A stretch of 64,000 bases of DNA from Belnapia arida (GTDB taxonomy: Bacteria > Pseudomonadota > Alphaproteobacteria > Acetobacterales > Acetobacteraceae). Shown here in pieces: positions 47,970 to 56,536 of this stretch (within the stretch, counting starts at the first letter, position 1; the number at the start of each line of letters is the position of its first letter). Both the position numbers and the translations under genes were made by a program. Location of the stretch: the NCBI RefSeq assembly GCF_016773205.1, contig NZ_JAETWB010000006.1, positions 124,001 to 188,000 of the forward strand, written 5' to 3'. Below the pieces are notes generated by a model. It searched no databases and had not been told where the DNA came from. It saw nothing but the letters and a program-made list of their open reading frames with translations.

Positions 47970-49192
47970 GGTCGTTCCTCCCCGTTCGGGATGTGCCGCC
48001 AGAGCCTGCGCGTCAGCAGCAGCGCCAGCAACCCCTCCGCCCCGCTGATCGCCGCCGCCATGGGCGCGCCCAGCCAGTCGGCCAGCAGGCCGATATGGAC
48101 GAAGCCGACCGGCCCGATCCCGATGCAGACCGAGAGCAGGCCGAGCACGCGGCTGCGCAGCGCGATCGGCGCCAGCCGGTAGACCAGCGTCGCCTGCATG
48201 ATGCTGAACCCCGCCTGGCCGAAGCCGGTCAGCAGCAGCGCCGCCCCCGCCGCCCAGGGGTGCGGCGCCAGCGCGAAGAGCATCTGCATCAGGAAGAACA
48301 TCGTGATGCCGCCGAGATAGCAGCGCCCGTAGACCGGCGGCCGCACCCAGGCGGCGACGGCGAGCGCGCCGAGGAAGGCGCCGACGCCGTCCATGCTGGC
48401 GAGCACGCCGACCGCCTCCGGCCCGAGTTGCAGGCGATCGGCCGCCACCACCGGGATCAGGCTGGTGAAGGGCCAGCCGAAGATGTTGAAGATGATGGTG
48501 ACGAGCAGCGTGCCGGACAGCCGCGGGTCGGCCCGCACCGCCGCCAGCCCCTCGCGGATGCGGGCGCCGACGCCGGTGCCGTCCGCGGCCCGGACGCCGC
48601 TGCGGTAGCGGAGCCGCAGCATCGCCACCACCGCCAGCCCATACAGCCCGACCGAGACGATGAAGGTCCCGCTGATGCCGACCGCGGCGAAGATCAGCCC
48701 GGAGAGCGTAGGCCCCAGCATGCGGCTGGCGTTGTTGCTGCCGACATCGGCCGACATGGCGGCACCCATCCGCGCGGCGCCCGCCACCTCGCCGACCATC
48801 ACGCGCCGTACCGGGTTGTCGGCGGCCCAGGAGAGGCCGTTGATGAAGCTGGCCACGGCGAGGTGCCAGACCTCCAGCATCCCGGCCAGGGCCAGCAGGG
48901 CGAGGACCAGCGAGGTCACCAGGCTGACGAGGACGATGCCGAGCAGCGCCGTCCAGGCCTCCACCCGTTCCGCCACCGCGCCGAGCACGGCGCCGAAGAG
49001 CCCCATCGGCAGGACGCGCAACATCCCGAGCATCGAGACGAGGAAGGCGGAGCCGGTGGCCTGCCAGGCGAAGAGCGCGACGGCCAGCGTCTCCAGCCAG
49101 CGAACCAGGAAGATGACGAGCCCGACGAACCAGAGTCGCCGGAAGTCCGGCATGGCGAAGAGCTGCGGCTCTCCTGCCGCGGATGCGGTCAC
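47966..49192 (-). CDS. MFS transporter (EntS/DHA3-like)
   Basis: 408-aa major facilitator with 12 predicted helices. The opening text MPDFRRLWFVGLVIFLVRWLE and central NPVRRVMVGEV are typical of the MFS_3/EntS-like group. The start is a GTG at 49192 with GGGAGGAA upstream; an ATG 13 codons later is possible. Its stop overlaps the GTG of the enolase-superfamily gene. Relatives export siderophores or drugs, others import acids, so direction is open. Confidence 0.85.
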   Translation of the reverse strand: MTASAAGEPQLFAMPDFRRLWFVGLVIFLVRWLETLAVALFAWQATGSAFLVSMLGMLRVLPMGLFGAVLGAVAERVEAWTALLGIVLVSLVTSLVLALLALAGMLEVWHLAVASFINGLSWAADNPVRRVMVGEVAGAARMGAAMSADVGSNNASRMLGPTLSGLIFAAVGISGTFIVSVGLYGLAVVAMLRLRYRSGVRAADGTGVGARIREGLAAVRADPRLSGTLLVTIIFNIFGWPFTSLIPVVAADRLQLGPEAVGVLASMDGVGAFLGALAVAAWVRPPVYGRCYLGGITMFFLMQMLFALAPHPWAAGAALLLTGFGQAGFSIMQATLVYRLAPIALRSRVLGLLSVCIGIGPVGFVHIGLLADWLGAPMAAAISGAEGLLALLLTRRLWRHIPNGEERP

Positions 49193-49368
49193 GCGGATCG
49201 ATTCCTCCCGGCGCTTTCCCGCATGGTGGCGCGGCCGCGGCGTGCTGGCCAGACGCCATGGCTGCAACGACGTAATCCGGCCGTCAGGGAACAGGGAGGA
49301 GCCCAGGCCGTTGATGCGGCGCAGGCCCGGCGAGCGCGGGGCCGGGCACCCTGATTTGGGAGAGAGCT

Positions 49369-50364
49369 TTGCACGTCGACAAGCCCAGCCGCATTCATGG
49401 CTGGCTGGCGCATTCCTTGCGCCCCGCCCTTCATTTTGCCGCCGACCGGATTCCCTGGCTCGATCGCCTGCGCGTCGAGCGACGCCTGCGCAACACGCTG
49501 CGGGCCTCGCTCGGCTACGAACCCGATTTCCGCCATCCACGGACCTTCAACGAGCGCATCGCCCACAAGATCCTGAACGACCGCAATCCGCTGATCCCGC
49601 TGACCCTCGACAAGGTGAGGGTGCGCGACTGGGTGGCGGAGCGGATCAACGCCGACTACCTCGTGCCGCTGCTCGGCATCTGGGAGCGGGCGCGGGACAT
49701 TCCCTGGGACGACCTGCCCGGCAGCTTCGTTGCCAAGACCAACCACGGCAGCGCCTACAACCTGATCGTGCCCGACAAGGCGAAGCAGGACCGCGCCGAG
49801 GCGATCCGCACCCTCGATGGCTGGATGGCCGAGAATTACTATGAGCGCGCCCGGGAATGGGGCTACCGCGACATTCCGCGCCGCATCCTGGTCGAGGAAT
49901 TCCTGCGCGGCCGCGACGGCGGCGTGCCGGAGGATTACAAGCTCTTCTGCTTCGGCGGCCAGCCGCGGCTGCTGAAGGTGATCCACGGCCGGTTCACCCC
50001 CGCCGACCGGCATTTCTACTACGACCCGCAGACGCTGGAGCCGCTCGACCTCGGCTCCTTCCATCCGGCCAATTTCCCCGACGACCCGCCTCCGCCGCCC
50101 GAAGCGCGCGGGCTCTGCGACCTTGCCGCGCGGCTCGCCGCGCCCTTCGATGCCGTCCGCGTCGATTTCTACCTGATCGACGGGCGCCCCTATTTCGGGG
50201 AGCTGACGCACTATACGGGCGCCGCCTCGCTCTCGCTGGGCTCCTACGAGAAGGACCTCAGGGTAGGCGAGATGTGGGAAGAGGGACTGCGCCAGCGCGA
50301 CAGGACCAGGGCCGTCTCTGGTGGCCGATTACGCGCGCCCACCGAGTATCCCGCGCCGGGCTGA
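49369..50364 (+). CDS. ATP-grasp protein of the TupA-like (polysaccharide-type) family
   Basis: 331 aa. The ATP-grasp pattern is visible in SFVAKTNHGSAYNLIV, LVEEFLRG and VRVDFYLIDGRPYFGELTHY. The family (PF14305) is named for teichuronopeptide TupA and is unrelated to the tungstate TupA at 11 kb. In Gram-negatives it is found among polysaccharide and glycosyltransferase genes. The start is TTG at 49369 with GGGAGAG six bases before. It stands alone here, diverging from the MFS gene over 176 bp in which I see no gene. Confidence 0.82.
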   Translation: MHVDKPSRIHGWLAHSLRPALHFAADRIPWLDRLRVERRLRNTLRASLGYEPDFRHPRTFNERIAHKILNDRNPLIPLTLDKVRVRDWVAERINADYLVPLLGIWERARDIPWDDLPGSFVAKTNHGSAYNLIVPDKAKQDRAEAIRTLDGWMAENYYERAREWGYRDIPRRILVEEFLRGRDGGVPEDYKLFCFGGQPRLLKVIHGRFTPADRHFYYDPQTLEPLDLGSFHPANFPDDPPPPPEARGLCDLAARLAAPFDAVRVDFYLIDGRPYFGELTHYTGAASLSLGSYEKDLRVGEMWEEGLRQRDRTRAVSGGRLRAPTEYPAPG

Positions 50365-50425
50365 CGCTCGGCCGGATCATACCGGGCGCGGCCTGGAGGG
50401 CCTCCGCCACCGGCAGCCGGGCCGT

Positions 50426-50830
50426 TCAGCCCGGCGCCCATCCGGGCGGCGCCATCTCGAACCCCTCGAAGCGGAAGGCCGGGCTGACGGTGCAGCCGAC
50501 CAGCGTCCAGGCGCCGAGGCTTCGCGCCGCTTGCCACCAGCCTGCCGGCACCAGGGCGAAGGGCCGCTCCCCGGCGCCGAGATCCGGCCCCAGGCCGATC
50601 TCCTCAATGGTCCTGCCGTCCGTCGAGAGGCCGAGCGCCAGGGCCGCGCCGGCATGCCAGTGCCAGCCCTCGGCGGCATCGACCCGGTGCCAGTGGCTTC
50701 GCTCCCCGGCCGCGAGAAGGTAGAGGATCGAGGTTCCCGCACCGCGCGCGCCATCCCCGGGCGCATCGCGCCAGGTCTCGCGGTAATGCCCGCCCTCGGG
50801 ATGCGGGCGGAGGCCAAGCGCGGCGATCAC
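50426..50830 (-). CDS. Cupin-domain protein (DUF985 type)
   Basis: 134 aa, single cupin. The family opening LGLRPHPEGGHYRETWR and ILYLLAAGERSHWHRVDAAEGWHWHAG, here seen in short pieces, give the metal-type His set and are characteristic. The start is GTG at 50830 with GGAGG about nine bases before. It follows gloB by 33 bp on the same strand, so a shared transcript is likely. The substrate is unknown; some homologues act on sugars. Confidence 0.85.
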   Translation of the reverse strand: MIAALGLRPHPEGGHYRETWRDAPGDGARGAGTSILYLLAAGERSHWHRVDAAEGWHWHAGAALALGLSTDGRTIEEIGLGPDLGAGERPFALVPAGWWQAARSLGAWTLVGCTVSPAFRFEGFEMAPPGWAPG

Positions 50831-50862
50831 CGCCGCAGCCTCCAGCCCCGGGTCGCGGAGGT

Positions 50863-51591
50863 TCAGCGGAAATTATCCTTGCCGGTGCGGATGGCGGCGA
50901 GGCGAGCCACGTCGCCGGCGCGGAGGAAGGGGTTGGCGGCCTTCTCCTCGCCGATGGTCGTCGGCACGGTGGCGCGGCCGGCGGCACGCTCGGCCTTCAC
51001 CTCGGCGGCGCGGGCCTGGAGGGCGGCGTTGTCGGGCTCGACGGTGAGGGCGAAGCGGGCGTTGCTCTCGGTGTATTCATGGCCGCAGCAGACGAGCGTC
51101 GCCTCCGGCAGGGCGGCGAGGGCTTCGAGGGAGTAGAACATCTGCGCCGCCGTCCCCTCCAGAAGCCGGCCGCAGCCGAGGGAGAAGAGCGTGTCGCCGC
51201 AGAGCAGCACGTCGCCCTCGGCGAAATGGAAGGCGATATGGCCGACGGTGTGGCCGGGCGTGTCGATCACCACGCCCTTCGTCGCGCCGACCGCCACCGT
51301 CTCCCCGGGCTTGAGGGCGAGGTCGAGGGGCGGCAGGCGGTGGGCATCGGCGGCGGCGCCCACGACCTTGGCGCCGAAGCGGGCGCGGACCTCCTCGACG
51401 CCGTCGATGTGATCGCCATGATGGTGGGTCAGAAGGATGAGGTCGCAGCGCCCCCCTGCCGCCTCCAGCGCGGCGATCGCCGGCCCTGCCTCGCCCGGGT
51501 CGCAGACGGCGACGGTCCCGGTCGCCGCGTCGCGGAGAAGCCAGGCGTAATTGTCGGAGAGGCAGGGAATCGCAGTGGCCGAGACCGGCAT
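50863..51591 (-). CDS. gloB: Hydroxyacylglutathione hydrolase (glyoxalase II)
   Basis: 242-aa MBL-fold thioesterase finishing methylglyoxal detoxification (S-lactoylglutathione to lactate and glutathione). The metal motif is THHHGDHIDG, with further ligands in TPGHTVGH and CGDTLFS and the C-terminal CGHEYTESN. The ATG at 51591 has a perfect AAGGAGGT seven bases upstream, settling the start over an earlier GTG. It diverges from the methyltransferase gene over 62 bp. The cupin gene follows. Confidence 0.94.
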   Translation of the reverse strand: MPVSATAIPCLSDNYAWLLRDAATGTVAVCDPGEAGPAIAALEAAGGRCDLILLTHHHGDHIDGVEEVRARFGAKVVGAAADAHRLPPLDLALKPGETVAVGATKGVVIDTPGHTVGHIAFHFAEGDVLLCGDTLFSLGCGRLLEGTAAQMFYSLEALAALPEATLVCCGHEYTESNARFALTVEPDNAALQARAAEVKAERAAGRATVPTTIGEEKAANPFLRAGDVARLAAIRTGKDNFR

Positions 51592-51653
51592 GGCGGGGAC
51601 CTCCTTCACGCTGCCCCGTGAACTCCGGGGCCGATTCGTCCTATATCCTCCCC

Positions 51654-52379
51654 ATGCGCCACGAGGTCCACGGCCTGCGGGATTTCTATGCCACCCCGGC
51701 GGGGCTTGTCGCCGCGCGCCTGCTGCGCGAGCGGCTGCGCCTGGCCTGGCCGGAGCTGCCGCGTGGGGCGGCGCTGCTCGGCCTCGGCTATGCCAGCCCC
51801 TTCCTGCGGATCTGGCACCGGGGCGGGGCGCGCTGCGTCAGCCTGCTGCCGCCGCATCTGCCGGAATGGCGCTGGCCGCGCAGCGCCCGCAGCCGCACCG
51901 CCATCGGCGAGGGCGAGGCCCTGCCCTTCCCCGACCTGTGCTTCGACCGCATCCTGCTGGTGCATGGGCTGGAACATGCCGAGAATGCCCGCCGTCTGCT
52001 GCGCGAGGCCTGGCGTGTGCTGAGGGATGACGGCCGGCTGCTGATCGTGGCACCGAACCGCCTTGGCCTCTGGGCGCATCTCGAGCGCACGCCCTTCGGC
52101 CATGGCGAGCCCTATTCGACGGGGCAGCTGGAGCGCCTGCTGCGCCGCCAGCTCTTCGCGGTGACGCGGCGCGATTCGGCGCTTTTCGTCCCGCCCTTCC
52201 GCACCCGCCTGCTGCTGCGCGGCGCGGGTGCCTGGGACCGGCTCGGCAGCAGGCTCTGCCCTGGCTTCGGCGGGGTCACGCTGATGGAAGCGACCAAGGA
52301 TTTCTCGGAGCTGATCCCGGCCGGGGCGGTGCCGGCGGCGGCGCGGCGGCGGCGCGTGGTGGTGGCGGAGACGGCGTAG
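51654..52379 (+). CDS. Class I SAM-dependent methyltransferase
   Basis: 241 aa. The SAM-binding motif I LLGLGYASPFL is near residue 41 and motif with acidic residues lies in GEALPFPDLCFDRILLVHGLEH; WRVLRDDGRLLIVAPN is the post-III strand. This is a Methyltransf_11-like protein often found divergent from gloB in alphaproteobacteria. The ATG at 51654 fits the family start; a GTG 12 codons earlier is possible. Substrate unknown. Confidence 0.87.
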   Translation: MRHEVHGLRDFYATPAGLVAARLLRERLRLAWPELPRGAALLGLGYASPFLRIWHRGGARCVSLLPPHLPEWRWPRSARSRTAIGEGEALPFPDLCFDRILLVHGLEHAENARRLLREAWRVLRDDGRLLIVAPNRLGLWAHLERTPFGHGEPYSTGQLERLLRRQLFAVTRRDSALFVPPFRTRLLLRGAGAWDRLGSRLCPGFGGVTLMEATKDFSELIPAGAVPAAARRRRVVVAETA

Positions 52380-52448
52380 CAGCCAGCCACGGGCCGGTCG
52401 GCACGCGATTTGCAGTGACCGGGCGATACGCAAGCCCGGGGTTCCCGC

Positions 52449-54059
52449 ATGTCCCTCACCCGCCGCGCCCTTCTCGGCGCTTCCGGCCTCGCCCTCGCGC
52501 CCAATGATTGGGCAGCCGCACCGGCCGCCGCCCAGGCCGAGCGCGTGATCCGTTACGGCATCTCCATGGCCGACATCCCGCAAACGACTGGCCAGCCGGA
52601 TCGCGGCGCCGGCGCCTACCAGTTCACCGGGCACACCATCTACGACCCGCTGGTCGCCTGGGAGATGGACGTTGCCGATCGGCCGGGGAAGCTGGTGCCC
52701 GGCCTCGCCACGAAATGGGAGGCCGACCCGGCCGACCGCAGGAAATGGGTCTTCCGGCTGCGCGAGGGCGTGCGGTTCCACGACGGCTCGGCCTTCGACG
52801 CCGATGCCGTCGTCTGGAATTTCGAGAAGGTCCTGAACCCCCAGGCGCCGCATTTCGACAACCGGCAGGCGGCGCAGGTCAGGCCGCGGCTCCCCTCCGT
52901 CGCCTCCTGGCGCAAGCTGGACGCGATGACGGTCGAGGTCACCACCAAGGCGGTCGACAGCATCTTCCCCTACCAGATGCTCTGGTTCCTCATCTCCTCG
53001 CCGGCGCAGTACGAGAAGCTTGGCCGGAGCTGGGAGCGGTTCGCCTCCGAGCCCTCCGGCACCGGCCCCTTCCGCCTGGCGAAGCTGACGCCGCGGGCGA
53101 GCGCGGAGCTGGTGCGCAACACGGGTTACTGGGACCCGAAGCGCATCCCGAAGGCGGACCGCATCATCCTCGTCTGCGCGCCCGATGCGGTGACGCGCAG
53201 CAACGCCCTCCTCACCGGGCAGGTGGACTTCATCGAGACGCCGGCGCCCGACCTCGTCCCGCGCCTCCGGCAGTCCGGCGCGCGGATCATCGAGAACGTC
53301 ACGCCGCATGTCTGGAACTACCATCTGAGCCTGTTGGAGAACTCGCCCTGGCGCGACATCCGCCTCCGCAAGGCGGCCAACCTCGCCATCGACCGCGACG
53401 GGGTGGTGGCGTTGATGAACGGGCTGGCCAAGCCCGCGGTCGGGGTGGTGGACCCAAGCTCGCCCTGGTTCGGCAACCCGGGCTTCAGGATCAGGCACGA
53501 TCCCGCCGAGGCGCGGCGGCTGCTGGCGGAGGCCGGCTTCTCGCCGCGCAACCCGCTGAGGACGCGCTTCATCGTGGCGACCGGCGGCAGCGGCCAGATG
53601 CTGTCGATGCCGATGAACGAATACGTCCAGCAGAGCTGGCGCGAGGTCGGCATCGAGGTGGAGTTCGAGCCCGTCGAGCTCGAGGTGCTCTACACCTGCT
53701 GGCGCCAGGGCGCTGCCGGCGAGCTGGCGCGGAACGTCACCGCCAACAACGTCGCCTATGTGACGAGCGACCCGCTCTATGCGCTGATCCGCTTCTTCCA
53801 CTCGAAGCAGATCGCCCCCACGGGGGTGAACTGGAGCCATTACCGCGATGCCGAGATGGACCTCCTGATCGACACCGCGATGCAGACCTTCGACCCCGCC
53901 GAGGTCGACCGGCTGATGGCGAAGGTCCATGAGAAGGCTGTCGATGAGGCGCTGCTCGTCTTCGTCGTGCACGACACCAACCCGCATGCCGCCTCGAACA
54001 AGGTGCGTGGCTACACCCAGGCGCAGCACTGGTTCCAGGACCTCACCACGCTGGCGTAA
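52449..54059 (+). CDS. ABC transporter substrate-binding protein (SBP_bac_5, peptide/nickel type)
   Basis: 536-aa periplasmic binder with a Tat-like signal (TRRALLGASGLALA). Family text includes TGHTIYDPLVAWEM, WVFRLREGVRFHDGSAFDADAVVW and KAANLAIDRDGVVALMNG. Related proteins bind peptides, nickel or opines. No permease or ATPase gene is adjacent, so it is an orphan binder whose transporter may be elsewhere; the DppBC genes at 63 kb are separate. It is followed 84 bp later by a lactonase gene. Confidence 0.9.
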   Translation: MSLTRRALLGASGLALAPNDWAAAPAAAQAERVIRYGISMADIPQTTGQPDRGAGAYQFTGHTIYDPLVAWEMDVADRPGKLVPGLATKWEADPADRRKWVFRLREGVRFHDGSAFDADAVVWNFEKVLNPQAPHFDNRQAAQVRPRLPSVASWRKLDAMTVEVTTKAVDSIFPYQMLWFLISSPAQYEKLGRSWERFASEPSGTGPFRLAKLTPRASAELVRNTGYWDPKRIPKADRIILVCAPDAVTRSNALLTGQVDFIETPAPDLVPRLRQSGARIIENVTPHVWNYHLSLLENSPWRDIRLRKAANLAIDRDGVVALMNGLAKPAVGVVDPSSPWFGNPGFRIRHDPAEARRLLAEAGFSPRNPLRTRFIVATGGSGQMLSMPMNEYVQQSWREVGIEVEFEPVELEVLYTCWRQGAAGELARNVTANNVAYVTSDPLYALIRFFHSKQIAPTGVNWSHYRDAEMDLLIDTAMQTFDPAEVDRLMAKVHEKAVDEALLVFVVHDTNPHAASNKVRGYTQAQHWFQDLTTLA

Positions 54060-54106
54060 CCACGCCATCGCGAAGCCCGGAGCGGCAGCGGCCATGCCAG
54101 CCTGAT

Positions 54107-54133
54107 CCCTCGCCGCACCCGAAGCGGCGAGGG
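54107..54133 (+). promoter_or_regulatory. Hairpin covering the ribosome site of the lactonase gene
   Basis: A perfect 10-bp stem CCCTCGCCGC/GCGGCGAGGG with an ACCCGAA loop. Its 3' arm contains the start of the GAGGGAGAG ribosome site of the gene at 54144. It may terminate the upstream gene or mask translation initiation. Confidence 0.45.
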
Positions 54134-54143
54134 AGAGAAATGC

Positions 54144-55229
54144 ATGGCAGATCCCATCATCGGGCGTCGCTCGCTCGGCGCGCTCGCCGGCGCGCTCGCG
54201 GCCGGCGCCGCCATCCCGGCCCAGGCCCAGCGCGGCTATGACCGCGGCGCCGCCCCCGCCCGCTACCCTGATGCCGATATCGTCGCCATCGACCCGAAGC
54301 GCTTCACGGCGAAGCTCGGCAACACCACCATCCGCCGCCTGGGCACCGGCTATTCCTGGGCCGAAGGCCCCGCCTGGCACGCCACCGGCCGCTTCCTCAT
54401 CTGGTCCGACATCCCGAACGACGAATGCCTCCGCCTCGTCGAGGAGGACCACTCCGTCCATCGCCGCTTCCGCAGCCCGTCGGGCTTCTCCAACGGCAAC
54501 ACCTTCGACCGCGAGGGGCGGCAGATCGCCTTCCGCCACTTCCACCGCGACGTGCTGCGCTACGAGGCGGACGGCTCGACGACGGTGCTCGCGGCGCGCG
54601 GCCCGGATGGCGCCTTCAACGCGCCGAACGATGGCGTGGTCCACCCGGAGGATGGCGCGATCTGGTTCACCGACCCGGGCTATGGCGCGCTGATGAACTA
54701 CGAGGGACAGCGCGTCCCCGAATCCGCCAACAGCCCCCGTCCCTTCATCAAGGAGGCCATCTACCGCATCGATGCACAGACCGGCCAGGTGGCGAAGGTG
54801 GCCGACCAGCCCTTCAAGCCGAACGGCCTCTGCTTTTCGCCGGACTACCGCCGCCTCTACGTCGCCGACAGCGGCCAGTCGCATTACGAGGCGGCGAAGA
54901 ACATCATCTGGATGTTCGACGTGGACGGGCCGCGCCTGACCAACCCGCGCACCTTCTGCGACATGGAATTGAACGGCAAGTCGGGCTTCGGCGACGGCCT
55001 ACGCTGCGACGAGCAGGGCAATGTCTGGGTCGGCGCCGGCTGGGTCGGCGACGGCTATGACGGGGTGCATGTCTTCGCCCCCGACGGCCAGCGGATCGGG
55101 CAGATCAGGCTGCCGGAGATCTGCGCCAACCTCTGCTTCGGCGGCGCGCGCCGGAACCACCTGTATATGACGGCGAGCCAGTCGCTCTACATGGTGCCGG
55201 TCGAGACGCGCGGGGCGCATTTCTGCTGA
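54144..55229 (+). CDS. SMP-30/gluconolactonase/LRE family protein, exported
   Basis: 361-aa six-bladed propeller. A Tat-type signal (GRRSLGALAGALAAGAA) ends near IPAQAQ. The SMP-30 pattern shows in GYSWAEGPAWHATGRFLIWSD, APNDGVVHPEDGAIWFTD and KPNGLCFSPDYRRLYVAD, which supply the Glu, Asn and Asp metal ligands. It would hydrolyse sugar or other lactones in the periplasm, perhaps feeding the binding protein encoded just upstream. Confidence 0.9.
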   Translation: MADPIIGRRSLGALAGALAAGAAIPAQAQRGYDRGAAPARYPDADIVAIDPKRFTAKLGNTTIRRLGTGYSWAEGPAWHATGRFLIWSDIPNDECLRLVEEDHSVHRRFRSPSGFSNGNTFDREGRQIAFRHFHRDVLRYEADGSTTVLAARGPDGAFNAPNDGVVHPEDGAIWFTDPGYGALMNYEGQRVPESANSPRPFIKEAIYRIDAQTGQVAKVADQPFKPNGLCFSPDYRRLYVADSGQSHYEAAKNIIWMFDVDGPRLTNPRTFCDMELNGKSGFGDGLRCDEQGNVWVGAGWVGDGYDGVHVFAPDGQRIGQIRLPEICANLCFGGARRNHLYMTASQSLYMVPVETRGAHFC

Positions 55230-55235
55230 AAAGCT

Positions 55236-55293
55236 TGCAGGGGCCCTGCCCCTGCACCCCGCCGGGGGGGAAGCTTTCCCCCCAGACCCCGCC
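55236..55293. repeat. GC-rich palindromic intergenic element (two hairpins)
   Basis: Between convergent genes lie two stem-loops: GCAGGGG/CCCCTGC with a 5-base loop (55237-55255), and GGGGGG/CCCCCC around AAGCTT (55264-55283), followed by CAGACCCCGCC. The whole resembles a repeated intergenic palindrome that I recall from Acetobacteraceae and Methylobacterium genomes. Here it can act as a two-way terminator. Confidence 0.6.
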
Positions 55294-55299
55294 ATTGGT

Positions 55300-56475
55300 T
55301 CAGACGCGCTCCAGGCACATCGCAACGCCCATGCCGCCGCCGATGCAGAGCGTCGCCAGGCCGCGCTTCGCCTCGCGCCGCTGCATCTCGAAGAGCAGCG
55401 TGTTCAGCACGCGCGCGCCCGATGCGCCGATCGGATGGCCGAGGGCGATGGCGCCGCCGTTGACGTTCACCTTCGAGGTGTCCCAGCCGAGATCCTTGTT
55501 CACCGCGCAGGCCTGCGCCGCGAAGGCCTCGTTCGCCTCGATCAGGTCGAGCGTCGAGATGTCCCAGCCCGCCTTCTGCAGCGCCTTGCGGCTCGACGGG
55601 ATCGGGCCGGTGCCCATGATCGAGGGATCGACGCCCGCCGTCGCCCAGGAGGCGATGCGCGCCAGCGGCGTGATCCCGCGCTTGCGGGCCTCCTCGGCCG
55701 ACATCACCACCAGCGCCGCGGCGCCGTCGTTGATGCCGCTGGCGTTGCCCGCCGTCACCGTGCCGTCCTTGCTGAAGGCCGGGCGCAGCTTCTGCAGCAC
55801 CTCAAGCGTGGTCTCCGGCTTCGGGTACTCGTCGTCGGAGATCGTCACCTCGCCCTTGCGGGTCTTCACCGTCACCGGGGCGATCTCGTCGCGGAAGCGC
55901 CCGGCCTTCATCGCCTCGCCCGCCTTGCGCTGCGAGGCGGCGGCGAACTCGTCCTGCTGCTCGCGGGTGATCTGGTACTTCTGCGCGACGTTCTCGGCCG
56001 TCGTGCCCATGTGGTAACCGTGGAAGGCATCCCACAGCCCGTCCTTGATCATGGTGTCGACGAGCTGCAGGTCGCCCATCTTCTGCCCGGCGCGGAGCTG
56101 CTGGGCATGCGGCGCCTGGGTCATGCTCTCCTGCCCGCCGGCGACGACGATGCTGGCATCGCCCGTCGCGATCTGCTGGGCGGCGAGCGCCACGGCACGG
56201 AGGCCGGAGCCGCAGAGCTGGTTGATGCCGAAGGCCGTCCGCTCGACCGGGATGCCGGCGGCGACGGCGGCCTGCCGCGCCGGGTTCTGGCCCGCGCCCG
56301 CGGTCAGGATCTGGCCGAGGATGACCTCGTCCACCTCCTCCGGCCGCACGCCGGCCCGCTCCATCGCCGCCTTCAGGGCGATGGTGCCAAGCGCATGCGC
56401 CGGCAGGCTGGCGAAGGCCCCGGAGAAACTGCCGACCGGCGTGCGCGCCGCGGCGGCAATGACGATATCGGTCAT
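55300..56475 (-). CDS. phaA: Acetyl-CoA C-acetyltransferase
   Basis: 391-aa thiolase condensing two acetyl-CoA to acetoacetyl-CoA, the entry to PHA. Catalytic residues are Cys88 in [11 protein letters not shown], His347 in LGHPIGASG and Cys377 in LCIGGGMG. The ATG at 56475 is preceded by GGGAAG. It lies 61 bp downstream of the PhaC-like gene on the same strand, and phaR diverges beyond. phaB (reductase) is not in the window. Confidence 0.94.
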   Translation of the reverse strand: MTDIVIAAAARTPVGSFSGAFASLPAHALGTIALKAAMERAGVRPEEVDEVILGQILTAGAGQNPARQAAVAAGIPVERTAFGINQLCGSGLRAVALAAQQIATGDASIVVAGGQESMTQAPHAQQLRAGQKMGDLQLVDTMIKDGLWDAFHGYHMGTTAENVAQKYQITREQQDEFAAASQRKAGEAMKAGRFRDEIAPVTVKTRKGEVTISDDEYPKPETTLEVLQKLRPAFSKDGTVTAGNASGINDGAAALVVMSAEEARKRGITPLARIASWATAGVDPSIMGTGPIPSSRKALQKAGWDISTLDLIEANEAFAAQACAVNKDLGWDTSKVNVNGGAIALGHPIGASGARVLNTLLFEMQRREAKRGLATLCIGGGMGVAMCLERV

Positions 56476-56536
56476 ATCTGGCTTCCCTAACCCGTTTTGT
56501 GCAATCCGGCGCAGTCTGAACCCACACCGGCCCTGG

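Noticed and set aside
49369-50364. Link between this TupA-like ATP-grasp gene and the tungstate tup genes
   Set aside because: The shared name is a coincidence; the protein is an ATP-grasp of the teichuronopeptide type and is unrelated in sequence and place.
51606-54884. Minus-strand open frame of 1092 codons opposite the methyltransferase, binding protein and lactonase
   Set aside because: All three plus-strand genes have intact motifs, signals and ribosome sites; the opposite frame has none.
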